Source: Hybos culiciformis (taxonomy: Eukaryota; Arthropoda; Insecta; Diptera; Hybotidae). From it: a stretch of 64,000 nucleotides of DNA. The stretch is from NCBI GenBank assembly GCA_964007475.1, contig OZ023273.1, positions 36,206,436-36,270,435 on the forward strand, in the 5' to 3' direction. The position numbers were made by a program, and so were the translations under genes. The notes under the pieces are model-generated. The model did not search any database and had not been told where the DNA came from. It saw only the letters and a program-made list of their open reading frames with translations. This document shows positions 28,163 through 40,283 of the stretch, in pieces; position 1 is the first letter of the stretch; each line of letters opens with the position of its first letter.

Positions 28163-31100
28163 TTCCATAATATGAATAATTGTATAATTTAGTGAGTATT
28201 TTTTTTATTAAAACCCTTAAATTTTTTGATATCTTATTCACATTTTATTAATTTTATAAGTGATTGTTTTATTTACGAAAATTTTTTTTTTGCTTATCTA
28301 AAATTCATCAATAATTCTGAATTTTTCTTTTGAAATAAATATTTTGCTAAATAATATTCTCTTTACTAAAAACAAATTCTCTCAAAATTCATTGTTTTTA
28401 AAAAAATATTTATGGAAATAATTAGCAAAAATTGTATAGACTATAGAGGTACTACAATTTTATTGAAAATACGAAAACATCAATGTTTAACGCGTGTTTA
28501 TGAGAACAAAGTTTGAAATAAAAAGTTATATTGTATTTTGCAGTTGATACGAAAACACTATAAACGAAAACACTATTAACTTATTCTATTTTGAAAGTTA
28601 AATTGCAATTAAATTTCTCACTAATATTATTGTAATGTAATGAAATCGTGTTAGAGAAACTTTATTTGTTTAATTTAAGTTTAAGTACATACATTTTTCG
28701 GGAAGTAAATTTACATTTTCCTGACACAGGAAGAAAATAGAAAATGTACCGTAAATTAAATTCTTCTATTTTTAACTGGTCAAAACATTAACCTGTACCG
28801 ATGGATAACATGACTGCAATTTTTAAACAAATTATACAAATAAGTAGGTCTAAGTAGAATAAATATAGAAATTATGCAATAAATTATTATTATTATTTTA
28901 CCAGGTGTACACTGAAAACCAGATAGCTGACGAAAATAAGATTTATGAATATCGAGCAAAATTAGTTTTACGTTAGCACAATTAGTTTAACTTTTACTTT
29001 TTAATACATCAGTTCATATAATAAAAGCAATATTCGAAATATAAATTTCAGAAACTCAAAAAAACTATAATATTGGAGTAGAAATTTTTGACACATTTCA
29101 TTTGCTATAGGTACATTTTCGTAGGTGTTATATTATACATTTAATAATATAAACTCGAAATTCAAATACTGTAGTCTTTCTGATAAATTTTATAATTTAT
29201 TTTCCACTGAATTTTTTTCAGTATGTATGGGTATATCTTATTTTGTCCAATTAAAAGGAACGAAAATGAATTTCTTAGTTTTTTTTTCTTATTTCACTTG
29301 CATATACATAAAAAATTATTCTGCTAAAAACATAAAATTGTGTTATAATTAAAATTAAAAAAATAGAATTTCGAAATTAAATTTCAACATTTTTACGAAA
29401 TTCAAATGAAAAGCCAAAAACAAATGTTTTTATAAAAATTGTAAAAGTGGATAAAAATTTTGCATAGCAGAGAAAATCCATGTGTTCAAATTAATATTCG
29501 CCATGAAAATGGATGGAAAAATTTTACAGAAAGGAACACAGAAAACATTTGAAAATAGTTATTATTATTACAGTAAATTGAATTTTCAGACTATATTTTT
29601 TCCAAAATGTATAGGAAGTCGTCGTCTATCGACAAGCTTATTTTTTAGAGATGTTAAACCTTTTTCAACAATCAATAAAATATTTGTATATTGTTATACA
29701 AAGAACGATTTATATATTTTCACTCCTTAATATTAGAAGAAATAAATTTTTGTTTTTTTATAATTTCATAATAATTATATCAAACAATTAATACCTAACA
29801 ATTTTAAACTTTTCTCTAAAATTACTTCTATAAATATAAAAGTTATTTGCTTAATAAAATATCATAAAAGCATTGAACTAATTTAATGAGAATAACTTTT
29901 TCATTTATCAAAGAAAAAAAAAAAAGCTTGATTGAAAATAGAATTTATTCTTTGTATAGCGACACAAATAGAAAGCCGGAACCATAAAAATCTCATTAAT
30001 ATTTCCGCAACCATGCCCCAAAATAAAAACTTTTTCAATTTATTTATATACCCGAAAAATCAATAATAAAAAATAAAAAAAAGGTCACCAACCAATAAAT
30101 AAAAAAATAAAATTTTAAACGCATTTGTTATACTTTATATATACTACTGAACATTATATGTACTATATTAGTCCACCTGTCTATCAAAATTGACATAATA
30201 TCGTTATTTAGCTTAAAATATTCAATTTAAAGTGAATTTGTAAATAATGAAATAAAGTTAACTCTAATATTAAGTTAAAAGTTTTTTTTTTTATATTACG
30301 AGATTTATGTTTAATGTGCATAATTGGAAATAAATTGATAGTGTAATAGTCTGCCTTTTATAATTTATTAAGCTTTTGTATCATTCATTAATTTTTACTT
30401 AAAGCACATTTAAAATAATTTTTTGTTTTCTTTCATTATATTCAAAATTCACAAAAGAAATTAAGAATATTTTAAAATGTTATCATATAAGCCGATATGT
30501 ATATAGAACAAAACTACACTTATTGCTCAAAAGAAATTTTCTCAGAAATGGAATTAAAAAAGAATTAGAAATTAAAATGAAATTGTGTGAACAAAAAGGT
30601 TTACGTACTAACATAAATATAGTTCTGGAAACAGAAAAGAAATAAGTAATTGAAGTTTCAATTAACTGAAGTTAGTTAATCATTTTCAACGTGTATTCGC
30701 AACGGCATAGTAACCTCTTCAAAATTTTTCAGTACTATATAATCGGAGGATCACTCCTATATTTTTATATTATTATTAATAAAAAAAAAATGTTTTATAA
30801 GTTTTTTTAATAAAATTGTCAAAAATAAAATACAAAACATATACCTGTCGTTTAGTGAAATTTATTCTTTCTATTAAATTTGAAAATTATATTTTTTCAT
30901 AAAATTTAACAATTTTATTAAGGACATGGAGACATTTCATATTATATTCTGCGCATAAAATCAAGTATATTAAAAAAAGTCAATATAGTTTTTACCTTTT
31001 AAAAATATTTAAAACGATCATAATTTAAGGAAATTATTTTTATATATTTTTTTTAATAATATTTTAAATTACTATTTCCTATGGCAATGCATTATAACTT

Positions 31101-34100
31101 TATGAATGATTACTTTATGAATGATAACATTTTGATTATTTACAATTAATTTTCTTTTATCCAGAAAAAAGTTTTTCTAAAACCCATTTCAGATAATTCT
31201 CGAGCTTTAACACAAAAAGAATGTATATTGGATTAGTTAATGTGTTTTGGAATTTTCTAACTTATTGACTACTTTACTAAAGAACTACGTAACTATACAA
31301 AACTACATATTATTATATACATAAATATAATTATTTGGTGAAGATAATAAAAAAAAAAACATATTACTTAAATAACATGTAAATAAAATATATATATTGA
31401 GAAAATAAAATATCTAATATATAATATATATATTGTTAACATAAAGCGAATGATGACCTCGGAATAATATTGAAGAGATAAAGTAAAAGTTTTAATTCCA
31501 AATAAAAATCAAGTATGTATAGAGAAATCTTAAAATTCATAGCGTCTTCATTTTATAAAATATGTTTTGATTTTCTCTATTAAACTATCAGACTTGTTTG
31601 CCAAAATATTAAATGAAAAACTTTATTCTTTTGTTCCAAAAAAAAAAATTCCAATAACTTTATACGAAAGATAATATTAATATTAATTCATATTCATATG
31701 TTATGTATTTATGTTTTAATTCATTGTAGAAATTCATTGATTTTTCTATAAAAATTCAAACACTAGCAATAAATGTTATAAATATTATTCAATCTCATAA
31801 TATATAATAACTATATAGCTTGTAATTGAATTGAAAAAATTAAAAATTTATGAAATTCCTTTGTTTTCAACTTATTTTTAAAAAATTTAATAAAGATAGT
31901 ACAAACATAACATAAATATTAAATATACATTTTCAACAAAATTTATTTTAATTAAATTGAACAATCTCTCTACATAAAAGTTAGACTCTATATGAAAATG
32001 ACCAAAAATGATTTATCGATTTTGTAACTGGCTTTGAACAGAGTTATCTCTGAAAAACCAAAAATTCAAAACTTATTAATAAAAGGATAAACTTTGATTT
32101 AGAATTTACTTTATAATACTAAATATAAAATATATACATATTCAGAAAAACAAAATTTTTACATCATCATAACATATTAAGCTTTCATATTATATTATAT
32201 AATAATTATTAATTATTATTTTTCCTAAAAATAATATTCTCTATACAAAATATACATAAAATAATACTTTTTATTATATTAAAAATGAACCATATTATGC
32301 TTCTAAAATAAATGTCAAAAAGTTTATGATTATCGATTATTTTAATTTTATATGACCCACAAATTATATGTATATGTTTGCGTACGGTTATATAATACAT
32401 AATTTGTTTTATATTAGTTACTGCATAATAACTTTAATTTACGTAAAAAAACATAAATAATATCTGATTTTGCTGTATGAATATCAAAAAAAGGAATGAA
32501 GAACTCTTGTTTTAGCTAAGTATATTCGAAACGAAAAATTTAAATCTTTTTTAATGTTAATCAACGCCTATGAACACAAAACTATTTTTAAACAATAATA
32601 CTATAGAAAAAGAGCTTAAATTTCGTTGTGTAGTATATGGTTTAACTTTTTCAGTTAAAGCAAGTTTTCTAAACATTTTTTCCTTATTTCAAAATTTAAC
32701 TTCTTTTTTTCTTGGAACAAAAAAAAATTTGTAAAATAAATAAATTAAATGTGGTATACAAATTACTATGTAATATAAAATATTCACCATAAAAGGAAAA
32801 TGCTTTAACCTAAAAGGGTGTAAAAAAAAGAGGAAAAAATAAAAAATTTAAATTATTTTATTCATGAGAGCCAAGTGGGAATAATGCAAAAAAAAAATAT
32901 AAACGGAATAAAATAAATAAAAATCATAAAATTAAAAATATCAACGATATAAATAAAATATGTTTTTTTACCCTTTCCAATGAATTCTGTATGTAAAAAA
33001 TATTTTTAGATAATTTTCTCATCTTGTCATTTTAACAATCAATTATTATGATAATTATGATTTCAGTCGCCTTAGTGACTTTTTACCAAAACTTCCTATT
33101 TTACAATCCGAAAACAGATGAAAAATTAATTTGAACACTACATATCTAATGAACCACAAGTTTTCAATATAATTTATACATCATAATCATTTTTAAAACT
33201 CAACAGAGCTTAGAAATATTTTTTTTACTAAAATAAAATTCTATCCACACTGCATTCATTTTTTTTTAATAATATAATTTGAATTAATATATAGATTCAT
33301 TAGGAAGTGTTTTCGACTAAATAATCCGAAAATGATAAGTTATAAGAAAAGCTGAATAGTCCAGGTTTATCACAAGTTATAACAACTAATATGCTGGAAG
33401 GTTTGGAAATTTAACTGACTTTACTTAAAATAAATTTAAAATAATTTTAAATGTAAAAAAATATAAAAAAAAAAATTATATTTACAACTCTCAGAGCATA
33501 TATTTGTTATTATACTTTTTACAAGAAATAATAAAGTTTTTTTTATGTATAACTTTTTACAATAAAGTGTCTTCGAAAAAATAATTTATTAAAGTTATAA
33601 AGCATAAACCCCTTTTTAATAAATATTTTTTTTTTTTTGGTTTAACTTAAGAATTATTTGGCAAGAATAATTTTATGAATGATAATATTTAAAAAAATTT
33701 CAATCAAATTAAAATCAGAAACTTCTGTTAACTTTGAAATAAAAACGTTAAAATTATTTTGTCCTCAAATAAAAATTAATAAATCAGTTTTACGACAAAA
33801 TAACATATAAAATAACTTTCAGAAAACTTTTGAGTTCCATAATTTTTATTGGCTTTTATAATTTTTAATGGTAATCCGTGAATTTAATTTGTAGAATTAA
33901 ATTATGTTAGCTATAAAATTTGAATGATTTTAATATCTATATCAACAAAATTATATTTTTGAAAATTTATTCCTAACAATTTTGATCAATCGTTTAATCA
34001 CACTGATTAATTGTAAATAAGGTTTGACTAAACATCAGTTTATTATAATTATTTATAAATTTAATTTAAAAAATAAAATGCTCAGGGTGAACAAACATTC

Positions 34101-35337
34101 CAATACCTTTTTATGAAAATGTTATGATTTTCTTTATGTCACCGAAACATCTTTTCATATGTATATTTTTCTATTCAATCCACAAAAATATCAAAATATT
34201 TTTGAATAGACTAGACATTGTCTCTAAAATTTCAAAAATTATATTTTGCGCAATAATTTATAAGTCAAAATATAGAACCGCAAAATATTTTTATGTCTTT
34301 GGTCTTTAAAATATTGTCATGTATTAAATATTAAAAAAAAATATAAAATTCCAAAAAAAAAAAAAAATTATTATTTTATTATTTTTATGAAATTTTAATT
34401 TAGATACCACTCTAAGATATGTGAAAATTTTGGAAATTCTTTTTTTTTTTTAATGTACGTGACATGACTTCCAGCAGGATGCTGTGTTATATTATATATT
34501 ATAGAAAGTATCCATTTTGCATAATTTTAAATTTTTTTGGCTATTTGTAATATTTTGGCACCCAGTTGTTGTACGAAAATAAAATGTGTCGATGTTGTGA
34601 CATTATTTTTCACGCCCAATATCGGACTATGGACTATTATAATGAAAACATTTTTATTTAGTTTTTTACTTAAAAACTATGTGAATGTTAATGTTTATAG
34701 TTATATTAAAAAAATTAAACTGGAATTTAAATATGTATTTATGTATAGAGAATTAGAAACAAGGAGAAAAATGTTTTCTTTTTTCATTTTCCCAAGAAGA
34801 ATATTCAAAGAAATTAATTGGAATAAAACATTTGATTTTTCACTATAGGTATACATTTTTTTTAACCAAACTTAAGCTTGATATTTTTCTCATTCGTTAA
34901 ATAGATTTTGGAAATTTGTACAAAAATATAAAAAAGAACTTTGCAGGTTTAGGTGTAGGTGTATTTTGAAATCTAACCAAACATGTTATAATTTTTAATA
35001 TGAAACTTTTTTCTGTTACTTTTCGCAAAAATAAAAGATAAAAAAGTATATAATTTATGAGACATTTTTGAAAAAAATTTGCAACAAAAATAATTTGATT
35101 TATTTATTGTCATTGTTATTAAACAATTTGAAAGTTGCAAAAACCTTATTGATGAATAATTATTACATTAAAAGATTTTGTAATCCCTATACCGCCTGAA
35201 AGCTCCATTGTCGAAAAGTTAATAAAAATTGTCTTTAACACAATTTATTTAAAAATTCTATTTTGTTAAGATAAACAAAACATAACTTTAACGCAGATCA
35301 TTAAAAAGTCTTTTTATTGACAAAATAAAATAGGTAC

Positions 35338-35362
35338 ATATATATATATATATATATATATA
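35338..35362. repeat. (TA)n microsatellite
   Basis: About twelve uninterrupted TA repeats. They immediately precede the more G+C-rich patch at 35.36-35.65 kb. Confidence 0.95.
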
Positions 35363-35456
35363 GGCCAGTTCCTCATAAATGAAGTATGTAGAATATTTTA
35401 AACATTTCAATTTCGAACATTTTTCGAATTTTTTTTAATATTCCTGCAATCGCTCT

Positions 35457-35640
35457 CTATTCATATACCAGTGTATAGAACAAAATCCACTTTCAGCGCC
35501 CACCTTCACCACAAAGACTTAACATTTTTTAAGTTCCTTTTTCAATCTATTCATATACCAATTGTCATGGAAATCTAGTTTCAGAACACAGTCTGAATCC
35601 TTGAACATATCGGGCTCGTCTTTCGCACAGACGGACCAGA
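35457..35640 (+). repeat. degenerate 90-bp tandem duplication, likely transposon remnant
   Basis: CTATTCATATACCA occurs at 35457 and at 35547, exactly 90 bp apart. Weaker similarity follows (AAATCCACTTTCAG versus AAATCTAGTTTCAG). The patch is more G+C rich than its flanks and ends in GCACAGACGGACCAGACATT, a wording common at the ends of insect interspersed repeats. The first unit is open on the plus strand (SIHIP twice) but the frame stops soon after. Confidence 0.55.
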
Positions 35641-36385
35641 CATTTAGTGAAAAAATATAGTCTGTTTTTTCATTTTTGCATTATCAAAATTTATTAAATG
35701 TGTATAAAATTATAAGAAACCTTATTTCTATATAAAATGCAATCGAATTGGATTTTTATAGTTGAATTATTTTCAATTTCAGTACAAATATTATATTGGA
35801 TCATTTAATCGATTGTATTAAATGCCATATAGTACACAGTGCAAAAATAAAAGTCAATTTGACATTATAAGACTATAAATGTTATATAAAAATATTATGA
35901 AAATAATTTTTTTTTTTTATCTATGACTTATTATGTACATGCACATAAAAATGGTCAATTGTTTTGATATTTTAAATATTTTTCTCATAACAATAAAAAC
36001 AAATAGTATATATAAGTTCAAACCATATACATATAGTTTTTTCAATACACACATTTATGTTGGATAACAAATGTATATAAATGTATTATATTAGGAAAAG
36101 TTTTCTTTATATTATTTTTTCTTATTGTTTGGCTATAAAAAAAAAACTAAATAAAAAAAAATCCGAAAGGAAGAAACAAATTTTTCTCTTAAAAATTCAA
36201 TTATTTTCCTTATATAATAATATAAAAATACCGAATTGAAAAAATAAAAAAAAAAAATCTTTATCAGCATAATTGAATTTTGTCCCATTTTCACAATGCT
36301 TAAAAAAATTATTTCTTTTCTTCTTTTTTTTCTTTTTTTTTTTTGGAAAATTGGAAAGTTTATTTTTTTCGTTATAAAAGAAAAA

Positions 36386-36429
36386 ATAAATAAATAAATA
36401 AATAAAATAAAATAAATAAATAAATAAAA
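36386..36429. repeat. (AAAT)n simple repeat
   Basis: Tetranucleotide AAAT/AAATA repeats over about 44 bp, with slippage variants. Confidence 0.9.
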
Positions 36430-37520
36430 TGGAAAGTTTTCAGTTTTTCAGATAATATGAAATTTTCTTAATATGATTTTATCACGTTCATAAAATTATC
36501 CAAAAAAAAATAAAATAAAAAATAAATCTCTGTAATCAGCACATAAAAACTTTGTTTTAGTTTTTCTTTTGGCTGGAACAAAAAAAAAGAGATTTTCCGA
36601 ATAGCTATTAGAGAAAAAACAAAAAGCAAAAAATTTTCTTCTTTTTTTTTTTTTTGATAATGACTCAATCCGGACCTACAGGGAATAAGTATTTTGAATT
36701 ATTAATTATTATTTATTTTCCCAAAACAAAAAAAAAATGAATATTGGAAAGATTATTAAGCATTATTAATTTTATACGTAAAAATTGTTTATTAATAAAT
36801 TATTTCACGTATTTTTATCCGTAAAATAATTACTATTATATAATATGAATTATCTATTTGTAGTATATTAGGAGAATAAAAATCAAAATATTTAGATATT
36901 GATATGTGGTCAAAAATATTGTATATATGTATACTAATCAACCTACACTGTCCGAATGGTGTAAATTTAATTTTGTTTTCAATATTTTGTTTTTATTTAT
37001 CAATGAGAGAAATAGAAAAAATATAATATCAACCTAACTAATTTTCTTATTTTTATAGTCAGAAAAAAGAAAATGAAACACGTAAAACTCACACAGGAAA
37101 TCAATATTAGTAGGTCGAAGGTAAAAAATTAATTAATTTTGGATTTAAATAAAATTTCGTATATTATATATTATATATATTTATAATTTTAATTATTTAC
37201 ACCACAATTATGTGATACAAAACAACGGTGTACATATTTAAATTTGACAAATAAATCCTGCATTATTACTTTCAATTATTTAAACAATATTCTAAATATA
37301 AATGCATGATGTATGTATACTTTAGTACGTAATATGTAATAATAGAATTTACCATGGAAAATTTTCATTATATAAATTTATGATGTAACTTTTGCGAAAA
37401 CGACAAACTTTTGAAACAACTTTTTTACTTTTTGTGTTTATTAAATTTAAGGCCATGATGGAAAGCAAATTATGCATTAAAGTTTTCGGAAAAGAAAAAG
37501 ATTTACGCCATGATGATATA

Positions 37521-37522
<2 letters not shown>

Positions 37523-37555
<33 letters not shown>

Positions 37556-37556
37556 T
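37523..37556. repeat. (ATT)n microsatellite
   Basis: About eleven uninterrupted ATT repeats. Confidence 0.95.
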
Positions 37557-39444
37557 CAATGCCTCAAAATAATTTCATAAAACTTTGAAGCAAAAAAAAA
37601 AAAAAAACTTTTTCTTTATTAACGAGCAGATATAATTAATAAATTATGTCCAGAGAAGAGAACAAAACGTTGTACACAAAAAAAAATAAAAATAAAAGTT
37701 GTGACCAAATTATTACGAAAATTTATTTATTAATTTTTTTTTTCCTTGTGTAATTTGCTGACTTTTAAAATCTATTTATCGCAATTTACAGCCAAAATAA
37801 ATGATTAATTGGGAAATCTTTTCACTGAATAAATTGAATACAAAAAAAAAATAAATAAACAAACAAACAAATACAAATCATTCATAATACAATATTAAAA
37901 GTAGATCATAATATTATCTTTTTCACTATGCTGTCTGATGTATGACATGTTTGAAATTCTTAGAGTAATCTGTGTACAAAAAACAATACTGAATTATGAA
38001 TGTAGATAATAATCGTACAGCTTTTTCACAATAGTATCATGGATTCATGACATGCGGTTGTAAGAAAATTAAAAATTCAGGAAATTAAAAACTTACATTA
38101 AGACTCAGAAATTGCAACAAAAATTTATAGTTCTTCTATTGGTTGAAGATAGATTTTTAACAATGCTTTTTTTTTCATGCATAACATTTTTAACAAAATA
38201 TTAATAATTCAAAATTTGGTTCATAAACAAAAATTCGCTTCGATTTTTTCTTTTCCTGAAACTTCGTGTTCAACATGTCATAATGTACCGAATTCATAAA
38301 ATTTTTAAATATCCTGGACAAGATAACTCATAAAAAAGAATTTATTTATTTTTGTTTATTTCTAAATAGGTTTTATTATGGTGAATAAATTGTGGTTTTT
38401 CTGGTTAACAAGAATATTCTATAAAAAGAAAATCCTCTTTTCAGAAATTTACATTATCGCAAAAATATAATTTTTAAAATGGAAAGAATAAAAAAAAAAA
38501 GAAATTCTCCTCAGATAGTTAAAAATGAATAAATGTTAAATTTATTATTTTATTGTATTTTATTAGCATAATCTTATTAAAGGTTCATCCAAATATCTTG
38601 TCACAGTTCTTTCAATTTCAAAATTTTATTATTTTTTTATAAAAGCTCTTATTGTTCTCGACCTTCGTGTTAAAAATAGGGACAACGTACGAAGTCTGTT
38701 ATAAACATAATTTTTATTTTCGAATTGAGGAATAATTCGTCTCGTCATTATACATATTACATAATTGCATTCCCCAATGTCGAAAAAGATTCTCGAATTA
38801 TTAGAAATACATTTTTGAAGTATTTTATATTGAAAATAGTACGAAAGTGTTTAGTAAAAATTCATATTTATTAATCAATAAGGATTACAAAAATTTGAAT
38901 TTTTTTAATTTTGATAAACTACATATATTCCCCAGAACATATTCAAATCTCTTGTATATTTCCTTGTAAATTTATGTATAATTGTTGTTATTTTTAACAT
39001 TTATATACAATAAAACTGAATTACAACATTATCTAACGTCGATATTTAAATTCACAAAAGACAGTAATATACATCTCAAAATCTTTTAACCAATTTAAAT
39101 AATTATGATAAAAAAAAGTAAATAAATTGTACAAAAAGTAGTAATATGTTTTCTTACTTTCCAGAAAATGCATTAAAATTTAAACTTATTGCCATAATGT
39201 GTGAAAGATCCGAATCCAATTGATTATGTTGTTATTTTTGAGGTTTATGTTTTTGTGGCTTCTTTGAATTAATAATAAAATGCAGAAAAGTACAATAAAA
39301 TTATTTTACATTTATTATGCAAATCCACTTTGCTGCAATAAATGAAGCGGTTAAGAGATATTCTCAATTGCCACATAACTTTGTATAAAATCTTACTTTG
39401 TTTTCCATACTTTAAAATTACAAATTCCTATATTATTTGGTATA

Positions 39445-40140
39445 CACTGAAAAAAAAGAGCTGCGTTGAAGCAATAATTTGACCTGCGTTGAAAATTTTA
39501 CGTTGATCTAACGTAAATCTTCCTCAAATTAACGAATATGCAATTAAAAAAAGTAAATTAATAAATAAATATAAAAATAAAATTCTTCATATTTCGTTGT
39601 AACAACGCAAGATAGTTTTAACGTTAACAGAAAGAAAACTTTTCATTGATATAACAAAAATTTTTTCGTAAAAGTTTTAGTTTTCAAAATTTGCGTTAGT
39701 GTAACACAATTTTTCTGTTTATCAACGCAATTTATTTTCAATAAATTTTTCTGTTATTTTCATCGACTAACGCAGGCGTGCGTTAAAAATTCGTTGTATT
39801 AACGCAGACATTTTGATGAAATATTTTTTGTTATTTTTTCTAGTTAATGAATTTTTTCAAGCATTTAATGACACTTTGCGTTAAAACAAAATACATTATT
39901 TTAATGAAAATATTTCTTTTAGCCAACGCAAAATCTTTTGTGCATTTAACAAAAATAGCGTAAATTTATAAATTTATAAATATAATAACGGTCGGAGTTG
40001 TGAAACGCTAAGTATTCAATGAATGCTTTTCATTAATTCGATGAAAGGTTGCGTTAAAACAATTGTTTACGTAGAACTAAAGAAATTTTACATTAAAATT
40101 CTACATAAATCCAAGTTTTTGCGTATGGCGTGGTTTGGAA
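39445..40140 (+). repeat. 5' terminus and subterminal repeat array of the CACTA-like element
   Basis: The left end carries more than ten short words of the type TGCGTT or its complement AACGCA, plus ACGTTGAT/TAACGT variants, in both orientations. Examples are at about 39462, 39484, 39497-39516, 39595-39620, 39690-39735, 39765-39805, 39877, 39924 and 40049. Such subterminal arrays in CACTA elements bind the element's accessory protein (TNPA in En/Spm). Here the second gene is the natural candidate binder, which is inference. Confidence 0.85.
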
Positions 40141-40156
40141 TTATATTATCATAAGC

Positions 40157-40189
40157 AGTCGTTGTTGAAATCAAATCGTGAGTGGACGT
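40157..40189 (+). promoter_or_regulatory. Inr + DPE core promoter of the transposon
   Basis: GCAGTC with A at 40157 fits an insect initiator. GGACGT sits at 40184-40189, exactly +28 to +33, and fits the downstream promoter element consensus RGWYVT. There is no TATA box at -30. The predicted transcript would have a 5' leader of about 144 nt before the transposase ATG and contains splice-donor candidates at 40178 (GTGAGT) and 40284 (GTAATT). Confidence 0.6.
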
Positions 40190-40283
40190 ATAAAAGTTGA
40201 AAAAAAAAGAAATAATAATAATAAGAAAAAAAAAATTTTTTTTAAATAAATTGATAATTGACAATAAATAAATTATTAAGCAG

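Larger units (their letters stand above)
28163..39444. other. gene-free stretch with simple repeats
   Basis: No gene was recognised. A 103-codon open frame at 34537-34848 lacks any motif and is likely chance. Simple repeats at 35.3, 36.4 and 37.5 kb are listed separately. Long poly-A/T-rich sequence dominates. Confidence 0.5.

Noticed and set aside
29482..29730. 82-codon plus-strand frame MFKLIFAMKMDGKILQ..
   Set aside because: It has no recognisable domain, no splice or promoter context, and a length expected by chance in this composition.
34537..34848. 103-codon plus-strand frame, the longest in the left half
   Set aside because: Composition is that of translated A+T-rich DNA (Phe, Lys, Ile, Tyr rich). 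It has no motif, no splice context and no neighbour gene.
25281..37556. Simple repeats considered as a CRISPR-like array
   Set aside because: They are uninterrupted microsatellites without spacers, in an evidently eukaryotic sequence.
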